Assembly: GCF_001939045.1 (NCBI RefSeq)
Contig: NZ_MKIM01000028.1
Span: 1 to 64,000, forward strand
From: Rhizobium oryziradicis
GTDB taxonomy: Bacteria; Pseudomonadota; Alphaproteobacteria; Rhizobiales; Rhizobiaceae
Length of the DNA stretch: 64,000 nucleotides
Reading direction: 5' to 3'
The notes below the pieces were generated by a model. It was not told the DNA's origin. It did not search any database and saw only the letters and a program-made list of their open reading frames with translations. A program made the translations under genes and the position numbers. Position 1 is the stretch's first letter; every line of letters begins with the position of its first letter. Shown here piece after piece: positions 16,478-25,076 of this stretch.

Positions 16478-17320
16478 GGTGCGGTCTGATTATTGGCTCA
16501 ACGTTTCGATTGCAAGCGCTTTTATGTAATTTCCTGTCATAAAAAGTAGATTTCCACTTTTCGCCGTTTCCTGCATGTCGGAATTGGTCGGATAAGCCCG
16601 CAGGTCGGGCCGGCTGAACGCACCTCTTCTCCGTGTTCAACGCCATGAGGCATCCTCTTTATATACAGAGTGGTGAATCGTCCCAACTGGATTGGCGCTA
16701 TTCGTGGTAGCAGCGAGCCGTGCCTATGACCGATGCGGGATTTGTCGCCGCTATATGATTCATCATGCGGCATTCCTTGTTCGAGAATCGCAACGCGCGT
16801 CGCGACGGGTCCCCTAAACGCCGAATCTCACAGAATCAGATCGCGCAGAATCAGGCTGCGCTTGTGGAAAAGCGTGTCGACAGGCGTGTCATTTGCTCTG
16901 ATGCCCGCTTGGTCACTTCCGATATAATACCGAATTCAGTCGACCAAGGGGGTAAGTTAGGTGTTGATATGCCCGAGAATCGCCCTGCTTTGACACATTT
17001 TTCAATGGAGTTGCCGGGTGTGGAAAACGTTCAGATCCGCATTCCTTCTTGTTTTTCAAAGATTTCCTTAATGAAAAGTAAATAAAAGGGCATGGTGGGT
17101 GAGGGGTTTGTGACTTTTCAGCCACAGCGCACTGTGAAGGTGGGTCGTAAATGCCCCGCAATGCTGTTTGGTGATTGCATGGGCGGCAACGTTTTGTATT
17201 TTGAGCATCAGAAGCACGGCGGTGGATCGTCCGTCTTCAGACTTAACGGGGATGGGGCGGTGTAAGCTGTCCTTCAGCCAATATAACCCAGACCCTTATG
17301 AAACTTGACTGGAGGTCATT
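16478..17320. other. Long leader region upstream of porin 1
   Basis: This 840-bp stretch separates tRNA-Ser from the first porin. I see no convincing gene; a 57-codon opening at 17092-17265 (start preceded by AAAAGGG, Gly-rich product with CPAMLFGDC) is the best candidate but unsupported by family. A TTGACA-like hexamer occurs at about 16989. Such a long leader before an abundant porin is a likely place for regulator or small-RNA binding. Confidence 0.35.
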
Positions 17321-18406
17321 ATGAACATCAAGGCCATTCTTCTTGGCTCCGCTGCAGCTCTTGCAGCAGTATCGGGCGCACAGGCTGCCGACGCTATCGT
17401 TGCAGCTGCTCCTGAGCCAGCTGAATACGTTCGCGTTTGCGACGCTTTCGGCACCGGTTACTTCTACATTCCTGGTACCGAAACCTGCTTGAAGATCAGC
17501 GGTTACGTTCGTGCACAGGTTGATTACAGCTCGCTCGACGGCGGCCGTAACTGGAACGCGAAGACACGCGGTCTGGTAACCTTCAACGCAAAGAACGATT
17601 CTGAAATCGGCACGATCGGTTCCACAATCACAGTTCGCGCTTGGCAGGGCGGTTCTACCACTGGCTTGAACAACGCTGCAAACGACACCAACTCTGTTGA
17701 ACTTGACGAAGCCTTCATCACTGCCGGCGGCTTCATGGTTGGTTCGTTCTACAACTACTGGGATACAGGTCTGTCTGGCGAAACCGATGCTCTCGGTTCT
17801 AACCGTCTGAACTCGATCGCTTACAACTACAAGTCCGACACATTCTTCGCAGGTATCGCTGTTGACGAATTGAACGGCTTGAGCGGCACAGACAGCAGCG
17901 TTTCACGCACAGGCTCTGCTACTGGCTCCGTTTACAACCCAAGCTACAACCGCGACAACAGCGTTGGTATCGAAGGTCAGGTTGGCGCAAGCTTCGGTCC
18001 TGCAACTGTTACCTTGCTCGGCGGCTATGACTTCGTAGCTCAGGAAGGTGCTGTTCGCGGTATCGCTTCGATCGTTGCTGGCCCAGGCACATTCTCTATC
18101 GCTGGCGTATACTCGAGCGGTGCAAACGCTTACTACGACGCAAGCAAGTGGAGCGTTGCAGCTGAATACGCAGCAAAGATCACCGACAAGCTGACTTTGA
18201 CTCCTGGCATTCAGTACTTTGCTGATACGCAGGTTGACGCTCGTGGCAGCTTCGGCGGCCGTGACATCACCCGCGCTGGCTTGACTGTTGACTACAAGAT
18301 CGCTTCTGGCTTGACCACGAAGGTTTCTGCTCAGTACCAGGACAAGACTGCTACTGGCGCTTCCGACGTTTGGACCGGTTTCGTTCGCTTGCAGCGTTCG
18401 TTCTAA
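17321..18406 (+). CDS. Outer-membrane porin (RopA/Omp2 type), copy 1
   Basis: 361 residues. Signal peptide MNIKAILLGSAAALAAVSGA ends at QA-ADA. The mature start (PAEYVRVCDAFGTGYFYIPG) with the conserved Cys pair CDAFG..ETCLKISGYVRAQ is the hallmark of rhizobial/Brucella porins (porin_2 family), and the sequence ends in a barrel strand with terminal Phe (FVRLQRSF). It forms a 16-strand trimeric general-diffusion channel by family knowledge. GGAGG sits 6 bases before the ATG. Codons are biased toward a preferred set (GTT, GGC, AAC, AAG), consistent with high expression. A rho-independent terminator follows at once. Confidence 0.95.
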   Translation: MNIKAILLGSAAALAAVSGAQAADAIVAAAPEPAEYVRVCDAFGTGYFYIPGTETCLKISGYVRAQVDYSSLDGGRNWNAKTRGLVTFNAKNDSEIGTIGSTITVRAWQGGSTTGLNNAANDTNSVELDEAFITAGGFMVGSFYNYWDTGLSGETDALGSNRLNSIAYNYKSDTFFAGIAVDELNGLSGTDSSVSRTGSATGSVYNPSYNRDNSVGIEGQVGASFGPATVTLLGGYDFVAQEGAVRGIASIVAGPGTFSIAGVYSSGANAYYDASKWSVAAEYAAKITDKLTLTPGIQYFADTQVDARGSFGGRDITRAGLTVDYKIASGLTTKVSAQYQDKTATGASDVWTGFVRLQRSF

Positions 18407-18425
18407 TCCTTACGACGTAATAAGG

Positions 18426-18454
18426 GCCTCGCGATTTAATCGCGGGGCTTTTTT
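18426..18454 (+). terminator. Rho-independent terminator of porin 1
   Basis: Ten-base stem (GCCTCGCGAT with ATCGCGGGGC, one G-T pair) around a 3-base loop, followed by six T. It lies 20 bases after the porin stop and separates the two porin genes into independent transcripts. Confidence 0.9.
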
Positions 18455-18555
18455 AAATGGCAATACGCTTCATGAGATTTGTACCGGGGGGGACGTTTCA
18501 CGCGAAGTAGGGAAGTGCATTCTTGTCTCTCAAAAAAATAAAACTGGAGATTTCT

Positions 18556-19590
18556 ATGAACATTAAGGGCATCCTCCTCGGCTCCGCAGCGGCTCTTGCA
18601 GCTGTTTCCGGCGCTCAAGCTGCTGACGCAATCGTAGCCGCTGCTCCTGAGCCGGCTGAATATGTTCGCGTTTGTGACGCTTTCGGAACTGGCTATTTTT
18701 ACATTCCCGGCACTGAAACCTGCTTGAAGATCAGCGGTTACGTTCGTGCCGAGGTTGACTACAGCTCGGTTGACGGCGGTCGTAACTGGAATGCAAAGAC
18801 ACGTGGTCTTGTAACATTCGACGCTAAGAACGATTCTGAAATTGGCACGATTGGTTCGACCATCACTTTGCGTGCATGGCAGGGTGGCAACACCACGGAT
18901 CTTCACACCACAGCTTCTGACACCAACTCGCTCGAACTCGATGAAGCGTTCATCACAGCTGGTGGCTTCATGGTTGGTTCCTTCTACAATCCTTGGGATA
19001 GCGACCTGTCTGGTGAAACCGATGATATCGGTTCTAACCGCCTGAATTCTATCGCCTACAAGTACAAGACCGACAATTTCTTCGCTTACGCTTCGGTTGA
19101 CGAGCTGAGCGGCTTGTATTCGCGTACAACTGCCCTTAGCTACAACCGTGACAACAATGTGGGCTTTGAAGCTCAGGTTGGCGGCACCTTTGGCGTTATC
19201 AACGCTAACCTGCTCGGCTCCTACGACGCTGCTGCACAGGAAGGTTCTGTTCGTTTGCTCGCAACTGCTGAAGTTGGTCCAGGCGAATTCGGTATCGCCG
19301 GTATCTACACAAGCGGCGTAAACGCTTACTACGACTTGGCTAAGTGGACTGTTGCTGGTCAGTATGCAGTGAAGATCACCGACAAGTTGAGCCTGACACC
19401 TGGCATTCAGTACTGGTCTGGTACAGATGCAAACCTCAAGAATGGCGACATCACCCGCGGTGGCGTGACTGTTGACTACAAGATCGCTTCTGGTCTTGCT
19501 GCTAAGGTTTCTGCACAGTACCAGGACAAGGACTGGAGCGGCAACAAGGACGTATGGACCGGTTTCGTTCGTCTTCAGCGCACATTCTAA
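18556..19590 (+). CDS. Outer-membrane porin (RopA/Omp2 type), copy 2
   Basis: 344 residues, a close paralogue of the preceding porin: the signal peptide differs at one position in the first 20 (KGI for KAI) and the first 60 mature residues are nearly identical, while central regions corresponding to external loops differ and are shorter by 17 residues overall. It ends FVRLQRTF. The ATG at 18556 has CTGGAG 8 bases upstream; the in-frame TTG at 18523 is not used. Many synonymous differences from copy 1 show old duplication kept similar by selection. Own terminator follows. Confidence 0.95.
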   Translation: MNIKGILLGSAAALAAVSGAQAADAIVAAAPEPAEYVRVCDAFGTGYFYIPGTETCLKISGYVRAEVDYSSVDGGRNWNAKTRGLVTFDAKNDSEIGTIGSTITLRAWQGGNTTDLHTTASDTNSLELDEAFITAGGFMVGSFYNPWDSDLSGETDDIGSNRLNSIAYKYKTDNFFAYASVDELSGLYSRTTALSYNRDNNVGFEAQVGGTFGVINANLLGSYDAAAQEGSVRLLATAEVGPGEFGIAGIYTSGVNAYYDLAKWTVAGQYAVKITDKLSLTPGIQYWSGTDANLKNGDITRGGVTVDYKIASGLAAKVSAQYQDKDWSGNKDVWTGFVRLQRTF

Positions 19591-19619
19591 GAGATTTAGT
19601 CTCTAGATTTGTAAAATTA

Positions 19620-19648
19620 GCCTCCGGTTCATTCCGGGGGCTTTTTTT
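19620..19648 (+). terminator. Rho-independent terminator of porin 2
   Basis: GCCTCCGG and CCGGGGGC pair around TTCATT, followed by seven T, 30 bases after the porin stop. Confidence 0.9.
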
Positions 19649-20045
19649 GTTTTGCCTGATAATTTGTGTCGACTGATAATTGGGGCGATGCGCATGTATC
19701 GTAATCCATCTGGCCGCGACGCTGATCCAGGCTTTTGGCAAGTCCGCCGGAGAAGGCAGAACAGAGTGCAGCGGTTTGAATTCTATGTGCGAAGGTGCGC
19801 AGAAGGCGCAAAGGATCGTGTGATCAGCGCTTTTTGCCCATCCTCTCTACCTTGAGGGTATGGTTGCTACGCTTATCTTGATGAACGCGCAGTCGCTGTA
19901 GCTTTTTATTTTTGTTGCATAATTCTTCAAACCGATTCCGGTTGAAAGAATTATGCAATAGTTGCGTGGCAGCCAAAGCGCGTGCATGCAATATGGAGCG
20001 AAGTCTCGCTGTAACAGTTGCGCGATGCAGCGGCTATGTGAGCGT
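19649..20045. other. Porin-hydrolase intergenic region with long hairpin
   Basis: No gene seen on either strand. The notable content is the 44-base imperfect palindrome at 19915-19958 listed separately. Both flanking genes converge here (porin 2 from the left, hydrolase from the right), so a terminator function for the hydrolase transcript is one option. Confidence 0.5.
19915..19958. repeat. 44-bp near-perfect palindrome
   Basis: TTGCATAATTCTTCAAACCG pairs with the reverse complement of CGGTTGAAAGAATTATGCAA at 18 of 20 positions around a 4-base centre. It sits 88 bases beyond the stop of the minus-strand hydrolase gene. A stem of this length is stronger than needed for termination and lacks a T-run; it could be a protein-binding palindrome or a small mobile repeat. 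Confidence 0.7.
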
Positions 20046-20930
20046 TCAGGCGGGACCGTGGTTCAGGAAATGCATTATCGCTTGTGCCACAGGCGCAATG
20101 TGGAGCAGGGGGGCGTGACCTTGCTGTGGTGCGATGACCTGCCGCGCCAAAGGGTTCTTGGCCATCATCATGTCACAACATTGCTGTGACAGAAGCTCCG
20201 AAAGCGCTCCTTTGACGATAAGAAGGGGAAATTGGCAAAGGGCCTCAAATTGGGGCCAAAGGTCTGGGATCGGCTTATCGAAATCGACGCTTGAAATCTG
20301 CGCGGCGATTGCGGGATCAAAATCGGCCAGTGGCTTTCCGTTGTCGTCGCGGTACAGTGCAACAGCCATGGCCTCCCATTCATGCGCGGGTAGATTTGGA
20401 AAACTGTCACCATGCACGGCCTTGAGATGGATTGGAACATCCTCCCAGCGTGTGGGGCTCGTGTTTCCACTCAAGTAATCTTTAATGCGCATCAATCCCT
20501 GCTTTTCCAGCACGGGCCCAATGTCGTTCAAGACCACCTTGCCAATCCGGTCGGGCTGCAAAGATGCCAGAAAGTGGAGAAGGAGCCCGCCGCGCGATGT
20601 GCCGATGAAATCGGCCTTTGCGACGCTGAGCGCATCAAGAACAGTTACAACATCGTCCATCTCGGTCATGAGATTATAATGGCTTGGGTCTGGATCTCGA
20701 TCAGAGCCACCCCGTCCACGTAAATCAATGCAGATGACGCGTCTGGGCGTGTCACTCTGGGTGATCATTGCGACTATTTGCGTAAAGTCGCGATGATTGC
20801 GCGTCAGGCCCGGCAGGCAGACAATCGGGACGCCCCCAAGGTGTGAGGCAACGTCTCGCGCAAAGATGCTTATGCCGTCTTTTGCCGGTATGAGATGATC
20901 GCAGTATTCGCGTGTTGCAAGTTCTGGCAT
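20046..20930 (-). CDS. Alpha/beta-fold hydrolase
   Basis: 294 residues. Oxyanion region IVCLPGLTRNHRDF, an RG(R)GGSDRDPDP turn, nucleophile elbow GTSRGG (Ser), and C-terminal GHAPLLH with the catalytic His: a complete alpha/beta-hydrolase triad arrangement similar to many proteobacterial esterases/lactonases. No signal peptide, so cytosolic. Start ATG at 20930 has AAGGAG 10 bases upstream. Substrate cannot be inferred. Confidence 0.88.
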   Translation of the reverse strand: MPELATREYCDHLIPAKDGISIFARDVASHLGGVPIVCLPGLTRNHRDFTQIVAMITQSDTPRRVICIDLRGRGGSDRDPDPSHYNLMTEMDDVVTVLDALSVAKADFIGTSRGGLLLHFLASLQPDRIGKVVLNDIGPVLEKQGLMRIKDYLSGNTSPTRWEDVPIHLKAVHGDSFPNLPAHEWEAMAVALYRDDNGKPLADFDPAIAAQISSVDFDKPIPDLWPQFEALCQFPLLIVKGALSELLSQQCCDMMMAKNPLARQVIAPQQGHAPLLHIAPVAQAIMHFLNHGPA

Positions 20931-21055
20931 CGGCGCGTTGCTCCTTGTCCTCGAATATCACCCTCGCAGATTTTCTGCATAACTCTCTAAAAACGCACGG
21001 TGCTGTGAGGAGAATACACGGTTTTTGCACTCTGCAAATGGCTCTGTGCCGCAGC

Positions 21056-23146
21056 CTATCGGCCAAAACGCAGGTCGCGCTCGATATCTGGTTTTTGACC
21101 AAGGCGCGTTTTGTAGATTTCGTAATTCTCCATTACGCGCTGCACATAGCCGCGGGTTTCCGGGAAGGGGATGCGCTCTATCCAGTCAACAACATCGTCC
21201 AGCGGCTTGCCACGTGGATCGCCGTAGCGGGCAATCCAGTCTGGCACCCGGTTTGGCCCGGCGTTGTAGGCAATGAAGGTCAGGATGTAGGAGCCGCCAA
21301 ATTTGTCGATCTGTTCACCCAGATAGTGCGCGCCGAGTGTTGCGTTGTAGCCGGCATCCTGGGTGAGCTTGTCCGGGAAATAGGCCATGCCGTGGCGCCG
21401 AGCAACAGCCTTGGCGGTGGCGGGCATCAGTTGCAGCAAGCCCTTTGCGTTGGCGGCGGACACTGCCGCTGGGTTAAAGGAGCTTTCTTGCCGGGCAATG
21501 GCATAGGCCAATGCCTTTCCAGATCCGGCTATATTGGCCGACGCTGGAATAACGCCAATGGGAAAGGCGAGTGCTGGCACGTTGATGCCCCGGCCATAGG
21601 CCGTTTTGCCGACCTGCAGTGACAATTGGTTGTTGCCTGCCCGCTCGGCCTTGGCGGCCAGAAGAGCCAATTCACCGGGGCTTTGCAATTGTTCCGCCAA
21701 CGCATGATAGAGTGCTGCTGCTCGCCAGCCGTGGCCCGCCGTCTCATACCGGTCAATCGCTTCCACGGCCTCGCGGTTGGCAAAATTTTGCCGGTCTTCT
21801 GCGGTTGGGGTGGGATAGATAATATCCAGCCGGTTGCGGTTTAGACGGGCCGCAGCCAGTTGCCCGTAGAACGTCCCTGGGTAGTTGGCGGCTTTGGTGA
21901 AGTTCTCGCGTGCGGCAGTGGTGTTGCGCTCTGCTTCATCGGCACGCCCCAACCAGTAATAGCCTCTTGAGGCAGACAAGGGGCGACTGGAGGTTGCCAG
22001 GATGCGGCGAAAATGCACCGCTGCGGTCTTGGGATCGTTCAGCCCGCGCAATGCAAACCAGCCTGCGTGAAACTCTGCATCCAGCACGTCGACCGTGGCT
22101 GTGGCACTGTTGTTTGAAACAACCTGATAGGCGAGGCGAAATTTGCCGTCATCGGCAAGGCCCCGGCCTACGATGCGTTGCTCACTCCACCATTCTGACG
22201 TGTCCACCAGACGGGCCGCGTCTTTGGGCACTTGCGCCAAAAGCTTGGCCGCAGCCTCGTAATTATCCTGATGGCGCTCAAATTCGATTTTGATGAACAG
22301 CAGTGCCGGATCAGCGCTCCATTGCCGATCCACGGCTTTGATCAGGCCTTCTGCTTTTGGAGAGCGGGTGGCAACGGCATCCCATGCTGCAAAGAGCGAT
22401 TGCGCACCGCCCAATGTCGCAAACCGCTTGGCTTGGGCGCGATTGCCGCGATACATCAAAAAGTCCATGCGACGTTTGTGATCTGCAGCGCTGAAGAGCG
22501 AGCCAAACTCGCTGAGAATGCGGTCTTCGAGGCTGGCATCCAGCACGGAGTCAAACCATAGGGGTTTCAACAGGCGCGCGGCTTTGGCTTGCTCGCCTTT
22601 GGCGCTTAAGGCGCGCGCTAAAATAATCGTGCCTTCCGGTGTTTCCGGTTTGGCATTGCCAAAGGCAGCCAGCACGGTCGCCGTGGGAGGGTTTTCGCGG
22701 TAAAGCGCCCGCTCTGAATTGGAACGAAACACCGAAAGCCCCGGCCACCCTTTCAACTCTTTCAGAGCATCCGTAATTTCGGCCGACGGTACATCCGGCA
22801 GGCCGGATCGGGCAATCGACCAGGTGAGCATATGGCGGTCCAGCCCTTGCGGCATGGAATCACGAATCGCCAAAGCGCCAGCGCCATCGCGATTGGATAG
22901 GGCATCCAGGCCGGATTTCAACGCAGAACGGGCCACCGGTGCAGGTGCAGGCGGCATAAACGGAATGGCCTCGGTGAGAGGGGCAGGCGGTGGGCTGGCG
23001 AGCAAAGCGGGCCGGGCGGTGGGCGTGGGCGTCAGCGGATCTGCATAAGACAGGCTGAATTGCCCCGCAGCTGTTGTGCCCATGGACAGAGCTAAACCAA
23101 GCAGGAGTGTCCGTTTCATCGGCGAGCTCGTCATGAAAATGCGCAT
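21056..23146 (-). CDS. Soluble lytic murein transglycosylase (Slt70-like)
   Basis: 696 residues. Signal sequence at about 10-35 (MKRTLLLGLALSMGTTAAG). A long superhelical TPR-like region (about 80-520, with SYY/GRADEAERNTTAAREN-type repeats) precedes the C-terminal SLT domain: AIARQESSFNPAAVS with the catalytic Glu, KGLLQLMPATAK, and FIAYNAGPNRV. Such enzymes cleave glycan strands to 1,6-anhydromuropeptides in the periplasm. AGGAG lies 4 bases before the ATG at 23146. It is divergent from dapA, with both promoters in the 190-bp spacer, the classic arrangement in Rhizobiales. Confidence 0.95.
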   Translation of the reverse strand: MRIFMTSSPMKRTLLLGLALSMGTTAAGQFSLSYADPLTPTPTARPALLASPPPAPLTEAIPFMPPAPAPVARSALKSGLDALSNRDGAGALAIRDSMPQGLDRHMLTWSIARSGLPDVPSAEITDALKELKGWPGLSVFRSNSERALYRENPPTATVLAAFGNAKPETPEGTIILARALSAKGEQAKAARLLKPLWFDSVLDASLEDRILSEFGSLFSAADHKRRMDFLMYRGNRAQAKRFATLGGAQSLFAAWDAVATRSPKAEGLIKAVDRQWSADPALLFIKIEFERHQDNYEAAAKLLAQVPKDAARLVDTSEWWSEQRIVGRGLADDGKFRLAYQVVSNNSATATVDVLDAEFHAGWFALRGLNDPKTAAVHFRRILATSSRPLSASRGYYWLGRADEAERNTTAARENFTKAANYPGTFYGQLAAARLNRNRLDIIYPTPTAEDRQNFANREAVEAIDRYETAGHGWRAAALYHALAEQLQSPGELALLAAKAERAGNNQLSLQVGKTAYGRGINVPALAFPIGVIPASANIAGSGKALAYAIARQESSFNPAAVSAANAKGLLQLMPATAKAVARRHGMAYFPDKLTQDAGYNATLGAHYLGEQIDKFGGSYILTFIAYNAGPNRVPDWIARYGDPRGKPLDDVVDWIERIPFPETRGYVQRVMENYEIYKTRLGQKPDIERDLRFGR

Positions 23147-23339
23147 GTCTCCTATTAACGATAAATGAGCTTAACGATAGCTTAACGAAGTCGCGCTCAT
23201 CGCGTTCTTTTCAGGCTTTGAAAATCTGTCATAAAACCGACGGAAGCGCGCTTGTACGTGCGCGTTGTGCGCAGTATTGTGCCGCCGTTTAATGCAAAAT
23301 TACGGCCGAAGAATGAATGCGGCTGTTGGGAGTCTATGC

Positions 23340-24224
23340 ATGTTTCAGGGTTCCATGCCCGCACTTGTCACCCCATTTACCGAGGACGGTAAGGTGGATG
23401 AAGCAGCCTTTGCCGCCCACGTTGAGTGGCAGATCTCTGAGGGTAGCACAGGCCTCGTGCCTGTTGGTACAACCGGCGAATCGCCAACCCTGAGCCATGA
23501 TGAGCACAAACGTGTGGTGGCGCTTTGCGTTGAAACTGCTGCAAAACGGGTTCCGGTGATCGCGGGCGCTGGCTCCAACAACACGCGCGAAGCCATTGAT
23601 TTAGCTCAGTTTGCCGAAAAGGCGGGTGCTGATGGCCTGCTGGTGGTGACACCTTATTATAACAAGCCGACGCAAAAGGGCTTGATCGCGCATTTCTCGG
23701 CCATTGCCGACGCCGTATCCCTGCCGATTATTATCTACAATATTCCGCCACGCTCGGTGATCGATATGAGCCCGGAAACCATGGGCAAGCTTGCCCATGC
23801 GCATAAAAACATCATTGGCGTGAAAGATGCGACCGGCAAGCTGGAGCGCGTTTCAGAACAGCGGATCACCTGCGGCAAGGATTTCATCCAGCTTTCGGGC
23901 GAGGATGGCACGGCGCTTGGCTTCAATGCGCATGGTGGTGTTGGTTGCATTTCGGTGACGGCCAATGTGGCTCCGCGCTTGTGCGCCGAGTTTCAGGCGG
24001 CAACGCTTGCGGGCGATTTCAAAAAAGCGCTTGAATATCAGGATCGGTTGATGCCGCTGCACAAGGCCATCTTTATCGAGCCGGGTGTGTGTGGTGCAAA
24101 ATATGCCTTGTCGCGCCTTGGACGCATGGGCAATGCGGTCCGCTTGCCGTTGGTCACGGACATTGAAGCATCAACAGCGGCTGCCATTGATGCGGCCTTG
24201 CAACACGCTGGCCTGTTGAATTGA
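23340..24224 (+). CDS. dapA: 4-hydroxy-tetrahydrodipicolinate synthase
   Basis: 294 residues, the standard family length. It condenses pyruvate with aspartate semialdehyde in lysine/diaminopimelate synthesis. Visible motifs: [23 protein letters not shown], the active Tyr region [12 protein letters not shown], and IIGVKDATG with the Schiff-base Lys. The ATG at 23340 ([13 protein letters not shown]) matches family starts; upstream in-frame starts add unrelated sequence. smpB follows on the same strand after 148 bp. Confidence 0.97.
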   Translation: MFQGSMPALVTPFTEDGKVDEAAFAAHVEWQISEGSTGLVPVGTTGESPTLSHDEHKRVVALCVETAAKRVPVIAGAGSNNTREAIDLAQFAEKAGADGLLVVTPYYNKPTQKGLIAHFSAIADAVSLPIIIYNIPPRSVIDMSPETMGKLAHAHKNIIGVKDATGKLERVSEQRITCGKDFIQLSGEDGTALGFNAHGGVGCISVTANVAPRLCAEFQAATLAGDFKKALEYQDRLMPLHKAIFIEPGVCGAKYALSRLGRMGNAVRLPLVTDIEASTAAAIDAALQHAGLLN

Positions 24225-24372
24225 TGATTGCCATTGATGTTTATCGGGGGGAGGCCGTGCCCCGGCTTCTTCCCTTTTGGGCCTGGGTGTACTAAATAAA
24301 TAAAGCAAGCCGGATCGGGAGCCCGCCGTCCGGAAACAATGAAAAGTACCGGGCGGATTGGACTTTGACCCT

Positions 24373-24849
24373 ATGGCACCCAGAGGCAGCCAGAGCAGCA
24401 TAAACAAGATCGTCGCGGAAAATCGCAAGGCCCGCTTTAACTACGAGATTGTGGATACCTATGAGGCGGGACTGGTCTTGACCGGCACCGAGGTTAAATC
24501 CTTGCGCGAGGGCAAAGCCAATATTGCCGAATCCTACGCATCGGACGAGGGCGGCGAGATCTGGTTGATCAATTCGCATCTGCCCGAATATTTGCAGGCA
24601 AATCGCTTCAATCACGAGCCACGGCGTCGGCGCAAGCTGCTCTTGACGGAGCGCGAGATCAATCGTCTGCGCTCTGCTATCAACCGTGATGGCATGACGC
24701 TGGTGCCGCTCAAGGTCTATTTTAATCAAAAGGGTCGCGCAAAGCTGGAGCTGGCGCTGGCCAAGGGCAAAAAGCTGCACGACAAGCGCGAGTCCGAGAA
24801 GGAACGCGATTGGAACCGGCAAAAGAGCCGTCTGTTAAAAACCGGCTGA
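24373..24849 (+). CDS. smpB: SsrA-binding protein
   Basis: 158 residues, normal length. Binds tmRNA and delivers it to stalled ribosomes. Visible: [48 protein letters not shown], and the basic C-terminal tail [15 protein letters not shown] that enters the mRNA channel. The ATG at 24373 (MAPRGSQ) matches family starts. A terminator follows. Confidence 0.97.
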   Translation: MAPRGSQSSINKIVAENRKARFNYEIVDTYEAGLVLTGTEVKSLREGKANIAESYASDEGGEIWLINSHLPEYLQANRFNHEPRRRRKLLLTEREINRLRSAINRDGMTLVPLKVYFNQKGRAKLELALAKGKKLHDKRESEKERDWNRQKSRLLKTG

Positions 24850-24886
24850 TTGGCGGGTCGGAAGGCTTCTATTGATCTGTTGGTAC

Positions 24887-24920
24887 AAATGTCGTCTGCA
24901 TGTGCAGGCGACATTTTTGT
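24887..24920 (+). terminator. Rho-independent terminator after smpB
   Basis: AAATGTCGTCTGCA pairs with TGCAGGCGACATTT (one G-T pair), followed by a T-run, about 40 bases after the smpB stop. Confidence 0.85.
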
Positions 24921-25076
24921 TTGTGGTGGGCACTCTGCGCCGAAAATTCGCGAAACGGCTGCGCGGCTTAATGGAGACCCAGAGCCGGGCTTTGCGGCAT
25001 CGGGCCGAAACGTGCGAACCGGCTTGCGATCTGATGCGGTAAGTATTTAAAACTATGTCATTTTTTAAAAGATACG

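Noticed and set aside
18426-19648. Possible attenuator or riboswitch between the porins
   Set aside because: Both structures are ordinary terminators directly after stop codons with T-runs.
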